Shown: one piece after another, positions 44,944 to 54,582 of the stretch | Layout of the letters: every line of letters starts with the position of its first letter | Position numbering within the stretch: the stretch's first letter is position 1 | Assembly: GCA_965215995.1 (NCBI GenBank) | Contig: OZ244128.1 | Location: forward strand, 5,518,001-5,582,000 | Direction of reading: 5' to 3' | Length of the DNA: 64,000 nucleotides | Source: SZUA-309 sp965215995 | GTDB taxonomy: Bacteria; Pseudomonadota; Gammaproteobacteria; Pseudomonadales; Azotimanducaceae | Made by a program: the position numbers and the translations under genes | Notes under the pieces: model-generated | Seen by the model: only the letters and a program-made list of their open reading frames with translations | Database searches by the model: none | Told to the model about the DNA's origin: nothing

Positions 44944-44998
44944 TGACCGTTGGTCTGCTGGTGACCGTTGGCCTGCCAGTGACCGCGGTCTGCAGATG
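44927..44998. repeat. 18-bp tandem repeat at the fimT stop codon
   Basis: Three well-conserved 18-bp units (gaccgttggtctgctagt type; 44927-44944, 44945-44962, 44963-44980) and a degenerate fourth (44981-44998). The first unit codes for the last residues and TAG stop of fimT; later units are copies downstream of the stop. pilY2 ends just beyond, on the other strand. Confidence 0.8.
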
Positions 44999-45014
44999 AC
45001 CTGCTGGACCTGGC

Positions 45015-45350
45015 CTATGCGCCTTCGAGCCGGTAGTTGTCCGGCAGTTGCACCACTCGAATCGCGTGTCGCTCCGATTCAGACACCACACGGTACGTCA
45101 CAACCGCTTTCATGCCGGCCTGGAGCATGGTGAACGCGCCGTAGCTGCCGCGTATCTCCACCTCCACATCCGGCACGGCCTGAAACCGAACACCCTCGAA
45201 TATCAAGGTGTTCGTACCAAAGTCCACCGCCTGAATGACGCCTTCCATCTCCTTTTCCGGCGCGAGTTCAGCCACGCTAGCCGCCAACACCATGCCGCTG
45301 ATCGAAATCAGCAGCATGGCTATGAAGGATTTAGTCAGCTTGAGTTTCAT
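45015..45350 (-). CDS. pilY2: PilY2-like small exported protein
   Basis: A 111-residue protein with a signal peptide (MKLKLTKSFIAMLLISISGMVLA). A small beta-rich domain follows, with GVIQAVDFGTNTLIFEGVRFQAVPDVEVE, resembling the P. aeruginosa PilY2 layout of about 115 residues. It lies 10 bp after pilY1, where pilY2 is expected. Sequence recognition is moderate and position is the main support. PilY2 is needed for pilus biogenesis in P. aeruginosa, but its mechanism is poorly known. Confidence 0.75.
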   Translation of the reverse strand: MKLKLTKSFIAMLLISISGMVLAASVAELAPEKEMEGVIQAVDFGTNTLIFEGVRFQAVPDVEVEIRGSYGAFTMLQAGMKAVVTYRVVSESERHAIRVVQLPDNYRLEGA

Positions 45351-45360
45351 ACCTAGCTCC

Positions 45361-48300
45361 TTAGTCCAATTCCTGCCAGGACAGACGTCCAGTTCGGTTG
45401 TCGTTCACATCCAGGATCCGGAACGATGTGGTTTCGTTACCACCGCTAATGAACAGGAAGTCAGTGTCACCTTCACCGCCAAGAATCGACGGGTCCACGA
45501 GGGAGCCGTCCAGGGCATCCTGATCAAACAGGATGCCTGCGGAGTAGGACTCCCCATTTACCTGGATCAGATCACCATCGTTCACATAACCGTCGTTGTT
45601 GAAGTCGACCAGGGCGCGAACCGGGTTGCCTCCGCTGAACACGTCAAACAGCAGGATCGATCCGGGGCGTGCACCGAAGCAGCTCGTGGAACCTACGCTC
45701 GGCAGTACCGTCGCTGCGATGATGACTCCGTCACGGTAGATCATGCGTCGGATGGCTTTTTCACCCGGGAACTGCGGATCAGGCGGTGCCAACCCGGATG
45801 TGTCCGGATTTGCCGCACCGGAGATCGTCGTCGCTGCCCGCGGGAGATCCAGATCGATGTACCAACCGTAAGTGCCCGGTACGCCACTCTCGGACTCGTA
45901 GTCGACCAGATTACTGGTCAAGATCCGGCGGGTTTGTGCCGGGCTGACGGAATCGTCCACCACGTTGGTCATCACCTGCTCCACCAGGCGCAACGCCTTG
46001 GTGTCCGGCTGAGCCGTCGCAGGGTTGGTCTCACCCCGATCCCAGATCGAGTAGATAGACTGAATATCACGCGAGTTGGCGTCTTCCCGTGCCACGTGGC
46101 TGCCGGTACCGAAGGTGACCAGGAAGCCATCTTCCGTCGGGTGCTTGGACACAATCGGCTTTGAAAGGATCGGCTGGATGGTCGTCGTGCCTCCGCCATC
46201 TGTGTAGCTCGCCGTGAAGAGCCGGGTGGACGTCCAGTTGTCCGGATTCGCATCCGAAAGATCGAACCGGAACAGATTGCCGAGACGATCGCCTGCATAT
46301 ACCCAGTCGACCGTACCGTTCAGATCCACATCCACAGCAGTCGGCGTACCCAAACCATTGGGATATCCTGCCTGCGGTGCCGGAACGAGCGGCACACCCA
46401 CACCTGTATCGATCTTGATGACATCTCCCGGACCCCAGCCATCGACACCTGCGTTGACGAACAGCACGAAGAGCTTGGCAACACCGGCAGTCGAGTTCAG
46501 ACCATTACCCATCACGGCTACCCATTCATTTCTTGCAGGGCTACCGCCATCCGAGACGTTACTCATGGTGATGGTCGGCTGCGAAGTCGTGACACCGAGG
46601 TCCTTGACCGGTCGACCTGCGGGATCAAGCAGACCGCCGCCGGCGAGCAGGTTACCTGGGCATGCGGACTCCGAGTAGCCAGGGCAATCGATCGGATAGG
46701 TGTCATCTTCGTCTGTGAACTCCCACAGTACCGATGACGAGGCATTTGCCTCCGATGTGAATTGCGCGCTTGGGTCAGTCACGTTCAGCGCAAACAGCCC
46801 TTTACCACCGGCACCCGTGCCGCCAATCAACAGTGTCACCCACTCCTTGCCGGTAACGGCTCGGCTCGGGCGCATGTACACGTCATTCAGACTCGGCGTC
46901 AGATCCACGTAGTACTTGTGCTGATAGAACGGTGAGGTTACGTCTTCCAGATCATTGTGATAGATCTGGGTGGTGTCCATATTCTTGTTCGGCAGATAGC
47001 CGTACAACTCGAGGCCTGTCTGGGCATCGAAACCGTGCATGATGCCGTCGTTCGCCCCCACATAAACCACTGGACTCCTGGAGAACTGAGCAGCAACAAA
47101 ATCACTATACAGGTCATCCGTGGGATACGGCGCCTGATCACGATTGATAGCCCTCGGTGTTCCGACGAACACCGGGCTCGAGTTGACGATGTCGCCGAGC
47201 AGGCCATTGCTGACCGGACGATCCCGGAGAACGCCACCATTCTGATTTTCATCCGTACGCTCACCGCGAATGAAGTCCACCTCGGATGCGCTGAGCATCA
47301 ACTGCTGATCCGGGGTCAGGTCCACATGACGGAACGGAATGCCATCGCCGGACATGGAGTCGGACGTGACCAGAACACGGTTGTTCGGCATCATGTTTGC
47401 GGGATTCAGCATTTCCGATGCACGCCAGGTGGGAGCCGGAGCTAGTGAACCATCGGTGTTGACCACCGTAGCCGTAAGCTCACCAGTGTTGTCCCGGAGG
47501 TCGAAGAAGCCCCTGTAGAGCAGGGTGCCGTCTCGCAGAGAGGTCGAGTTGAACGCCGCTGCCGAGGTGGAAGACGCCGCCTGGGTGAATTCCAGAAATG
47601 CCTGTTCGAAGGCAGCTTGGAGTTCAACCGGATTGCTGGCATTCATGAATCGGCCACGACCATTGGTCGCCGCGTGCAGCATGTCGTCGATCTTCTCCAG
47701 CGGGCCACTAAATGGATCCGTCCATGAGAACGGCAAACCGGTCACAGGTGAAGTCGTCGACGTCGGATCGATCGGCACATCCGCCGGATCCAGCGTGCCC
47801 GTCACACCGAATGCAATAGCGTAGGTCTTCATGTGCTGATGCATGGTGTTGTTGGTCGCGTTGAACGTTCCAGGAGGCGCGCCATCCACGTCGGCTCGCG
47901 ACAGCGGAACCTCATCGTCCAGCGTAGTCTGCAGATCGGTTTCGTAGTAGTGCATGGCAACGTCGGCCAATGTCGCGCTGACGCTATCGTTGTACCGACC
48001 GCCATCGAACGGACCCGTGCCATCGTTGTCCCGGTTTCCGGAAACGCCTGCCCCACCATTCCAGTAACCGTCTGAGAAGAGCAGCGCGAAGTTCTGCTGA
48101 CACATTCCGTCCGGTGCCGGAAGCGCCGGGCAGTACGGGCCGGTTTGGCAGGCAAAAATGTCACCAGCCCGGCCAAGTGCCTGCCGAAGTGGCGTACCGC
48201 CGTAGGAATCCACATCATAGATGTTGTCCAGCAGCAGCTTCTTACTGCCTTCCGTATACAGCTCGTTCATCAGCCGGATTTCCTCAGAACCTGTATTGCT

Positions 48301-51300
48301 GATGGTTTCGTAGCCGACCCGGATATCGGTGACCTCCGATATCACCCGCCCGATGGAGCTCTTGGTCACGTACTCCCGCGAGCGGTAGTACTGGAACCAG
48401 TTAGCGAAGTTCTGAATCTCTTCCACATATGAGCAGGTGGTCGCATCACCATCCGCCGCACAGTCTTCACGTCCATTGGCGGCTGGCCAGGGAGCATTCG
48501 CGGGTGTTATCTCCACCAGGGTATGTGGATCGTCCCATGCCAGCGGCGGCGTTGCGGTCGTGGTGTAGTAGCGCGGTATGTAGAGACTTTCGGTGCCGTC
48601 CACATCCACGGTGTTCCGGCCGCCATTGCTGTCCCACTCGGGCACGCGAGTCGCATCGTAGCTATGCGAAGAGAGCATGTCGAAAGTGTTCGATGGATCC
48701 CGAGGCTCGAGACGGATTGCGCTCGGGTCAGCGTCCGTGAAGTCGTTGTTGTTGATGTCCTGCCCGATCCACGGCCGGTACATGATGTCCGGGTTGTAGT
48801 AGATCCGGTTGAACAGGTGGTTCCGTGCACGCCAGACACCATACTCGTTGCCCGTCATATCGGAATCCGCATCCAGACCCTCCTCCGTCGGCAGAACCCT
48901 TCCGTAGGTACTGTTCGCCGGATAGGCGTTCGTCGGAAGATCCCACAGATAGGTGTAGCTCGTGGAGTAACGGCCGCTGCTCGCTACGGAATTGTTACTG
49001 AGAACAAATCCGCCGTTCTCATCCGCACCGTCGACGATCAGATTCCAGTCCATGCTGCCCGAGTCATCCATTACCACCAACACGTTCGGCGGCACGCTGT
49101 TCGTCTGCTCCAGCGGGATGTTGCTGATATTGTAGGTCACCGCAACAGTGCCGGGCGCTGGCGGTTGCGGCGCCGGCGGCGTCGGATTGACCACGACGCG
49201 AACTTCATAGTCCGCGCCGCTGCTCACGTCGATGCCGTCGAACAGCCGGTAGAAGAAGGAAATCTCACCGGTGAAGTTGATCGGCGGTGTGAAGGTAAAT
49301 CCACCCGTTGCGGTATCGAGATTCAAGTTGCCCATCGGTGGCGGTACGGTAAGCACGGCTGCCAGGGGTGAGCCAACCGGATTCCCACTGCCATCGAGCA
49401 GAGCGCCATCCACGTCATAACTACCGGTGAACACGCCATCAACAGGATCTACAACCAGACTCTGGTTCTCGTAGATGGAGAACGTGCGCTGCTGAATGCC
49501 TTCAGGCGGATCGTTCACCTGGTTGATCTGGATGGTCACGATCGCCGGAGGAGAGATGTCACCATTGACATCGCGAATGCTGTAGCTGAAGTAATCCGTG
49601 CCGAAGAAGTCATCTTTCGGCTGATACTCGATGTTGTTACCGTTGATTGTTACCGTTCCGTTCGGATCTGCGATCGGATCATCAAACGGATCCAGTACGA
49701 TGGTGGGCGTACCTTCACTGAAACCGCCAACCCCCGCGCTCAGAATGATCGTCGGCTGCTCGGCAAGGTAGTCGTTAGCCAGCACCGGAATCACGATCAA
49801 GCCTGAATCCTCATTCAGCGGACCGACAAAGTCGTCAGCCGCCACCGGGAAGTCGTTCACGCCGGCGACAATGAAGTCGAAAGAATCCGATACTGAAGCA
49901 CCTGTCGTGTCAGTCGCGGAAACATTGATGGTCGCATTACCATTCTGATCAGGCGCCAGGTGGAAGGTGATCACCGAGCCGACGATCGTAGAGACGTCGA
50001 ACAGCCCGGGATTCGAGTTGCTCATGGTGAACGTCAGCACATCGCCATTCGTCACGATATCCACATCATCGAAGATCGTGGAGAGATCCCAGGTGAAGGT
50101 GGTTGGATCGTCCTCAGCGGTATTGACGTCAAACAACGGCGTCGCCTGGTAGGGATCGTCGTTGACTGGAGTCACGGTGACGATGAAATCATCGCTGGCC
50201 GTCAGTCCGGTGCTGTCCTCGGCAACAACCGTCACCGTCGCGGTGCCGTTCTGATCCGGACCGATGTCCAGACTGAGCGCGTTGCCGGCTACCGAGACCA
50301 CTGGAATGAGCGTCGGGTTGTCCGTGGAGGCCGTGTAAGTCAGCACATCGCCATTGCCGATATCCACGTCGTCGAACACACCCACCAGGCTCGTCACCTG
50401 CAGGCCCGGATCTTCCGCGAAGTTCATATCAACGATCGGGTTGGCAACAAACGGCGCATCGGTCTCGGGCGTAATCGTAACCGCGAAGGTCGTCACCGCC
50501 TGGCTGCCCTCATCGTCTTCGGCAGTCACCGTGATCGTGGCCGGACCGTTCATATCCGGTGTGACGGTGAAGTTGATCGTACCGGCGATGTCACCGAGCG
50601 GAGAGTTGGTGGCATCAATGAGCGCTGGATCAGAGCTCGAGACCGTGACCGTGTGGATCTCACCGCCATTTGCAATATCGTCGTCTGCGAAAGCACCGAC
50701 CAGCGACACTGCGATGCCGCCGATGTCCTCAGGTGCCACCACGTTGGTAAGACCTGCAGCAACCGTGACCGGGTCGTTGACGCTGGCAATGGTGACATCG
50801 AAGGTATCGGTGACCTGGACTCCAGCACCGTCTTCCACCCCAACCGTAACCGTCGTGGTGCCAAACTGATGGGGCTGCGGCGTCACGTTCACGCCGGTGC
50901 CGCTGAGCACAACTTCGACCAGGCTGGTATCGTGACCAGCCAGTAGAACGACCGTCAGCGTATCCGGCGGTGTATCGCCCAGATCCGGATCATCGAATTC
51001 AGCACGCACTTCCACGAAGGCAGTGCTGTCGTCCTCGTTCATCGGCAGGTCGGCCACATCACCAACCAGGACTGGCGGGTCGTTGATCTCTACCACCGTG
51101 ATCGTGATGGTCTCCGAGTCATCCGCGCTTGGTATGCCATCGTCCGTCACCCGTATGGTTACCGGGAAGGTGCCGGGACCATCTGCTTCTACAGGGGTCC
51201 AGCTGAAATCGCCGCCTGGGGTGATCGTGGCCCCCGCAGGCGCGCCAGGATCCAGGCTGAAAGTCAGAGCATTCGCCGGGATGTCAGCGTCCGTGGCAGT

Positions 51301-52863
51301 TGCCGTGAACGAGAGCAGGGTTTCTTCATTGACGATCTGGTCGCCGATTGCAGCCAGAACCGGAGGCTGATTGGTCTCGCCAACCGTGACGTTGAAACTG
51401 GTGGTATCGAACAACAGGCCGGTGCCGTCGTCGGTAACCCGCACGGTCACTACATACAGCCCTGGGCCATCCCCTTCCGCCGGTGTCCAGGAATAGTTAC
51501 CGCCGGCGGTGATGCTGCCCGGACCGGCGTCGAGGCTGAAGGTCAGGCCATTGGCCGGCAGGTCCGGATCCGTGGCCGTGGCCGTCAACGCCAGGGCGCT
51601 GCCCTCGTCGATGGTCTGATCGGTAATCGGATCCAGCACCGGCGGCTCGTTCAGCTCGTTGACCGTCACGTTGAAGGTGGCAGTTCCGAACAGGAGGCCG
51701 GTACCGTCATCGGTGGCCCTTACAGTCACTGCGTACACACCGGGACCATCCGCTTCGGTCGGGGTCCAGGAATAGTCACCGCCTGCGGTGATGCTGCCCG
51801 GACCGGCGTCGAGGCTGAAGGTCAGGCCATTGGCCGGCAGGTCCGGATCCGTGGCCGTGGCGGTCAACGCCAGGGCGCTGCCTTCGTCGATGACCTGATC
51901 GGTAATCGGGTCTACCACTGGCGGCTGATTCAGCTCGTTGACCGTGACGTTGAAACTGGTGGTATCGGACAACAGGCCCGTGCCGTCATCGGTTACTCGT
52001 ACGGTGACCGCATAAACACCGGGGCCATCCGCTTCGGCCGGTGTCCAGGAATAGTTACCGCCGGCGGTGATGCTGCCCGGACCGGCATCGAGGCTGAAGG
52101 TCAGGCCATTGGCCGGCAGGTCCGGATCCGTGGCCGTGGCGGTCAACGCCAGGGCGCTGCCCTCGTCGATGGTCTGATCGGTAATCGGATCCAGCACCGG
52201 CGGCTCATTGACCTCATTGAGAGTTATGTCGACATTGTCGTCATCCGTATAACCAAGGTCGTCGGTGACGATGATGTTGATTGAGTAATTGCCGTCATCG
52301 GCTTCGGTCGTGTTCCAGGTGAAGAGGCCGGAATTCAGGTCGATGGCAGCACCAGCCGGTGCACCTCCACCAAGCGTGTACTCGAGCGTGTCACCGGGGG
52401 CATCGGCGTCGGTTGCGGTAGCGGTGAAGCTGATCGTATCCCCTTCGTTCTGCACGATGACGGGCAGCGCATTCAGGGTGGGCGGATCGTTGGTGACGGT
52501 GATGTCGAAGAAGGAGGAAACGGGCGGATCGTTGTCCTGAGCGCGCACCTCGATGTTTGCGGTGCCTTCAGTGCCGTTTATCGGGTCGATGACCAGCCGG
52601 TTACTGCCGTCGATGGAGACATTGACAACCGCATCACCTCCCATGACCGATACGCTGTAGACAATCGGGCCGTTCGGAACGACCAGCGTAAAAGCCGGCA
52701 CAACGCTGATGGAGTTATCCGTTGGCGCCGTATGGCTGAAGACCTGATCCGGGATGGGCGCACCCGGGCCAAGCAGGGCTTGGACCGGTACAGCCGGCAT
52801 CATGGTCAGGGCAAGTGCAATGGCAACGCTAAGCCGTTTCGTAATCAGGTGGTACATCTTCAC
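45361..52863 (-). CDS. pilY1: Giant PilY1 with N-terminal Ig/cadherin-like repeat stalk
   Basis: A 2500-residue exported protein. After a signal peptide (cleavage near 29), about 1200 residues are Ig/cadherin-like repeats, each marked by motifs such as N-x-P-P-V and DPITDQTIDEGSAL. Repeats 219-311, 312-404 and 405-497 are nearly identical. A von Willebrand A-like region begins near 1258 with MIDAS DDSGS at 1266-1270. The C-terminal PilY1 beta-propeller keeps the calcium loop DVDLNGTVD (2178-2186). An EF-hand-like loop starts at D2420 (DFNNDGYVNDGD). Normal PilY1 is about 1160 residues; the extra stalk is the striking part. Role: pilus tip adhesin, mechanosensor and retraction control (known for PilY1). 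Position between pilX and pilY2 confirms identity. Confidence 0.92.
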   Translation of the reverse strand: MKMYHLITKRLSVAIALALTMMPAVPVQALLGPGAPIPDQVFSHTAPTDNSISVVPAFTLVVPNGPIVYSVSVMGGDAVVNVSIDGSNRLVIDPINGTEGTANIEVRAQDNDPPVSSFFDITVTNDPPTLNALPVIVQNEGDTISFTATATDADAPGDTLEYTLGGGAPAGAAIDLNSGLFTWNTTEADDGNYSINIIVTDDLGYTDDDNVDITLNEVNEPPVLDPITDQTIDEGSALALTATATDPDLPANGLTFSLDAGPGSITAGGNYSWTPAEADGPGVYAVTVRVTDDGTGLLSDTTSFNVTVNELNQPPVVDPITDQVIDEGSALALTATATDPDLPANGLTFSLDAGPGSITAGGDYSWTPTEADGPGVYAVTVRATDDGTGLLFGTATFNVTVNELNEPPVLDPITDQTIDEGSALALTATATDPDLPANGLTFSLDAGPGSITAGGNYSWTPAEGDGPGLYVVTVRVTDDGTGLLFDTTSFNVTVGETNQPPVLAAIGDQIVNEETLLSFTATATDADIPANALTFSLDPGAPAGATITPGGDFSWTPVEADGPGTFPVTIRVTDDGIPSADDSETITITVVEINDPPVLVGDVADLPMNEDDSTAFVEVRAEFDDPDLGDTPPDTLTVVLLAGHDTSLVEVVLSGTGVNVTPQPHQFGTTTVTVGVEDGAGVQVTDTFDVTIASVNDPVTVAAGLTNVVAPEDIGGIAVSLVGAFADDDIANGGEIHTVTVSSSDPALIDATNSPLGDIAGTINFTVTPDMNGPATITVTAEDDEGSQAVTTFAVTITPETDAPFVANPIVDMNFAEDPGLQVTSLVGVFDDVDIGNGDVLTYTASTDNPTLIPVVSVAGNALSLDIGPDQNGTATVTVVAEDSTGLTASDDFIVTVTPVNDDPYQATPLFDVNTAEDDPTTFTWDLSTIFDDVDIVTNGDVLTFTMSNSNPGLFDVSTIVGSVITFHLAPDQNGNATINVSATDTTGASVSDSFDFIVAGVNDFPVAADDFVGPLNEDSGLIVIPVLANDYLAEQPTIILSAGVGGFSEGTPTIVLDPFDDPIADPNGTVTINGNNIEYQPKDDFFGTDYFSYSIRDVNGDISPPAIVTIQINQVNDPPEGIQQRTFSIYENQSLVVDPVDGVFTGSYDVDGALLDGSGNPVGSPLAAVLTVPPPMGNLNLDTATGGFTFTPPINFTGEISFFYRLFDGIDVSSGADYEVRVVVNPTPPAPQPPAPGTVAVTYNISNIPLEQTNSVPPNVLVVMDDSGSMDWNLIVDGADENGGFVLSNNSVASSGRYSTSYTYLWDLPTNAYPANSTYGRVLPTEEGLDADSDMTGNEYGVWRARNHLFNRIYYNPDIMYRPWIGQDINNNDFTDADPSAIRLEPRDPSNTFDMLSSHSYDATRVPEWDSNGGRNTVDVDGTESLYIPRYYTTTATPPLAWDDPHTLVEITPANAPWPAANGREDCAADGDATTCSYVEEIQNFANWFQYYRSREYVTKSSIGRVISEVTDIRVGYETISNTGSEEIRLMNELYTEGSKKLLLDNIYDVDSYGGTPLRQALGRAGDIFACQTGPYCPALPAPDGMCQQNFALLFSDGYWNGGAGVSGNRDNDGTGPFDGGRYNDSVSATLADVAMHYYETDLQTTLDDEVPLSRADVDGAPPGTFNATNNTMHQHMKTYAIAFGVTGTLDPADVPIDPTSTTSPVTGLPFSWTDPFSGPLEKIDDMLHAATNGRGRFMNASNPVELQAAFEQAFLEFTQAASSTSAAAFNSTSLRDGTLLYRGFFDLRDNTGELTATVVNTDGSLAPAPTWRASEMLNPANMMPNNRVLVTSDSMSGDGIPFRHVDLTPDQQLMLSASEVDFIRGERTDENQNGGVLRDRPVSNGLLGDIVNSSPVFVGTPRAINRDQAPYPTDDLYSDFVAAQFSRSPVVYVGANDGIMHGFDAQTGLELYGYLPNKNMDTTQIYHNDLEDVTSPFYQHKYYVDLTPSLNDVYMRPSRAVTGKEWVTLLIGGTGAGGKGLFALNVTDPSAQFTSEANASSSVLWEFTDEDDTYPIDCPGYSESACPGNLLAGGGLLDPAGRPVKDLGVTTSQPTITMSNVSDGGSPARNEWVAVMGNGLNSTAGVAKLFVLFVNAGVDGWGPGDVIKIDTGVGVPLVPAPQAGYPNGLGTPTAVDVDLNGTVDWVYAGDRLGNLFRFDLSDANPDNWTSTRLFTASYTDGGGTTTIQPILSKPIVSKHPTEDGFLVTFGTGSHVAREDANSRDIQSIYSIWDRGETNPATAQPDTKALRLVEQVMTNVVDDSVSPAQTRRILTSNLVDYESESGVPGTYGWYIDLDLPRAATTISGAANPDTSGLAPPDPQFPGEKAIRRMIYRDGVIIAATVLPSVGSTSCFGARPGSILLFDVFSGGNPVRALVDFNNDGYVNDGDLIQVNGESYSAGILFDQDALDGSLVDPSILGGEGDTDFLFISGGNETTSFRILDVNDNRTGRLSWQELD
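51373..52209 (-). repeat. Three tandem 279-bp (93-residue) repeats in pilY1
   Basis: Three head-to-tail copies of a 279-bp unit, visible by the recurring phrase ggtgtccaggaatag with a 279-bp period (51482, 51761, 52040, the middle copy with one change). They code for near-identical Ig-like modules. High DNA identity suggests recent duplication or gene conversion and a site for copy-number change. Confidence 0.9.
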
Positions 52864-52884
52864 TCCTCCTTCGCACGCCGCTGA

Positions 52885-53439
52885 TCAGTCGAGAATTCGA
52901 CCGTAGGTCGTCTGCAGCAAAGCCCGGGAATTCTGGGTTGCGCCGAATCCCATGGCCGTTACGCGAAAAACATCCACACTGTCGGAAGAACCGGCAGCGT
53001 TATATTCGTTGTCCTGCTGGTAAGCGTTTTCATCGCGCTGGACCGTCGCGATGTGCTCAATCATGAACCTGGGCTGGGGCTGGTTCGGAGTGCCGTTAAC
53101 GGGTGTGCCGGCAACGATGGTTCGACCGTCACCCCAGATGGCATCGTCTTCCCAACGGTTTCCATCAGCCAGATCCGGCACGTCCCATAGACCACCGGCG
53201 CCCCCATCGTTGTACGCCACGGTGGACGTGGTGGCTTCGAGGATGACTTCTGCATCTCTAAGCGCGGATTCAGCGGCTTCAAACGCCAGCAGCGCATCGT
53301 GTTCATTTCTGGCCATACGGATCTCGAGAGACGTGGTCTGCACAACGGAGACACCGAGAATGGTCAGCACCAGCAACAGCACGAGACTGATAAACAGCGC
53401 CACACCGGTATTCGTTCTATGATTGAAATTCCTGCGCAT
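52885..53439 (-). CDS. pilX: Type IV minor pilin PilX
   Basis: A 184-residue protein from the ATG at 53439. The N-terminus is the PilX type, NTGVALFISLVLLLVLTILGVSVVQTTSLEIRMA, with Gly before the hydrophobic helix and no Glu at +5 in the standard place. It has AESALRDAE further on and a globular C-terminal half with no cysteine pair. Part of the pilV-pilW-pilX priming set that sits under PilY1 at the pilus tip. A longer start at 53469 would overlap pilW. Confidence 0.88.
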   Translation of the reverse strand: MRRNFNHRTNTGVALFISLVLLLVLTILGVSVVQTTSLEIRMARNEHDALLAFEAAESALRDAEVILEATTSTVAYNDGGAGGLWDVPDLADGNRWEDDAIWGDGRTIVAGTPVNGTPNQPQPRFMIEHIATVQRDENAYQQDNEYNAAGSSDSVDVFRVTAMGFGATQNSRALLQTTYGRILD

Positions 53440-53449
53440 CTTGGTTGCC

Positions 53450-54553
53450 TTACAACTGTGGGTTCGCATTGCGGACCAGAATTGTCTTACTGAATGTCCG
53501 GGTCAGCGTGTTGTTGTCATCCGTAACCTCATCGATCGAACTCACGGTGAGGGTGACCCGAATGGAGACCACCTGACCGGGATCTGGCACGGCAGACGCG
53601 ATGACATACTGGTTCGGGTTCGGAATGTCATCGGTCAGGGTGGTGTCGATGCCGTAGAAAATCTGCATGTCTTCCACACCCTGAATCAGCTCAACCGGTG
53701 CACCGGCCCCGACCTTCTGCCACAGCGAGTTGGGCGTATCGCCAACGTTGTTCTGCCTGAGGCTGGGGGCCACGAAAAAGTAGGTGGACTCGACCGCGCC
53801 GACCACCGAGTCCGTTCCATACGAGCGACCCAGGAAAGACTTGGTGAAATTCACCTGAGGACCTGCCGGGGGAGTTACCAGCGCGGCGTTCTGGAAGAAC
53901 GGGCTGGTACCGCCGGTGTTAACAGCATTCTGTAGCGTTGCCTCGTCACCTGCGGGAACTAAGTTGGTGACCCGAAACACGGCCGCTTGCTCACAGTCCG
54001 CGATCATTACGATGTCATCCTGACCGAACCCCGGATCCCCGCCTGGCGCACTGATGACGGCGTCATCGAGCGGTTGGGTGATCACCGTCAGGCGTTGTGT
54101 GGGCTGACGCAGATTTCTAAAGACCACGATGTCTGCATCGGTGTCCAGTGCGGCAATGTTGATTCCGTTCCCTGAGTTGGTGTTGCCTGGCGTTCCGCCT
54201 GGAAGATTGAGCGTTGAGGGTGTCCAGGTACCGTCGCCGTTCGAGTCGAATCCGGCAACCGCCTCGTCCACGTTGTATTCCGGAAGCTGTACCGGGTTAC
54301 CCACAAGACCCCAGACCCGAGTCTGGTCATCACGGATACAACCGAAGTAACCGGCCCTACGCGCAGCGCCTGAGATGAACTCGAATGCAAACCGGGCGTT
54401 TTCCTGCAGCCTCGCCTGACCGCTGATGATGTTCGCGCTCTGGGAGTTGCCGATGAAGAGCTGCACGATGCCCGTCACCACGATGAGTCCCAGCGCCATC
54501 GCCAGCAGCATTTCGAGCAGTGAGAAACCGGATTGTCTGTTTCGATAGGTCAT
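53450..54553 (-). CDS. pilW: Type IV minor pilin PilW
   Basis: A 367-residue protein from the ATG at 54553; ATG 54574 is an in-frame alternative. The prepilin motif is QSGFSLLEMLLAMALGLIVVTGIVQLFIGNSQ, with the Gly/Phe cut site and Glu at +5. GQARLQENARFAFEFISGAARRAGYFGC follows, which is diagnostic of the PilW family. The large C-terminal domain of over 300 residues is normal for PilW. An AGGAAG ribosome-binding site precedes the chosen start. Confidence 0.92.
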   Translation of the reverse strand: MTYRNRQSGFSLLEMLLAMALGLIVVTGIVQLFIGNSQSANIISGQARLQENARFAFEFISGAARRAGYFGCIRDDQTRVWGLVGNPVQLPEYNVDEAVAGFDSNGDGTWTPSTLNLPGGTPGNTNSGNGINIAALDTDADIVVFRNLRQPTQRLTVITQPLDDAVISAPGGDPGFGQDDIVMIADCEQAAVFRVTNLVPAGDEATLQNAVNTGGTSPFFQNAALVTPPAGPQVNFTKSFLGRSYGTDSVVGAVESTYFFVAPSLRQNNVGDTPNSLWQKVGAGAPVELIQGVEDMQIFYGIDTTLTDDIPNPNQYVIASAVPDPGQVVSIRVTLTVSSIDEVTDDNNTLTRTFSKTILVRNANPQL

Positions 54554-54582
54554 TGCGCTTCTGCTTCCTGTCAACTTCCTGA

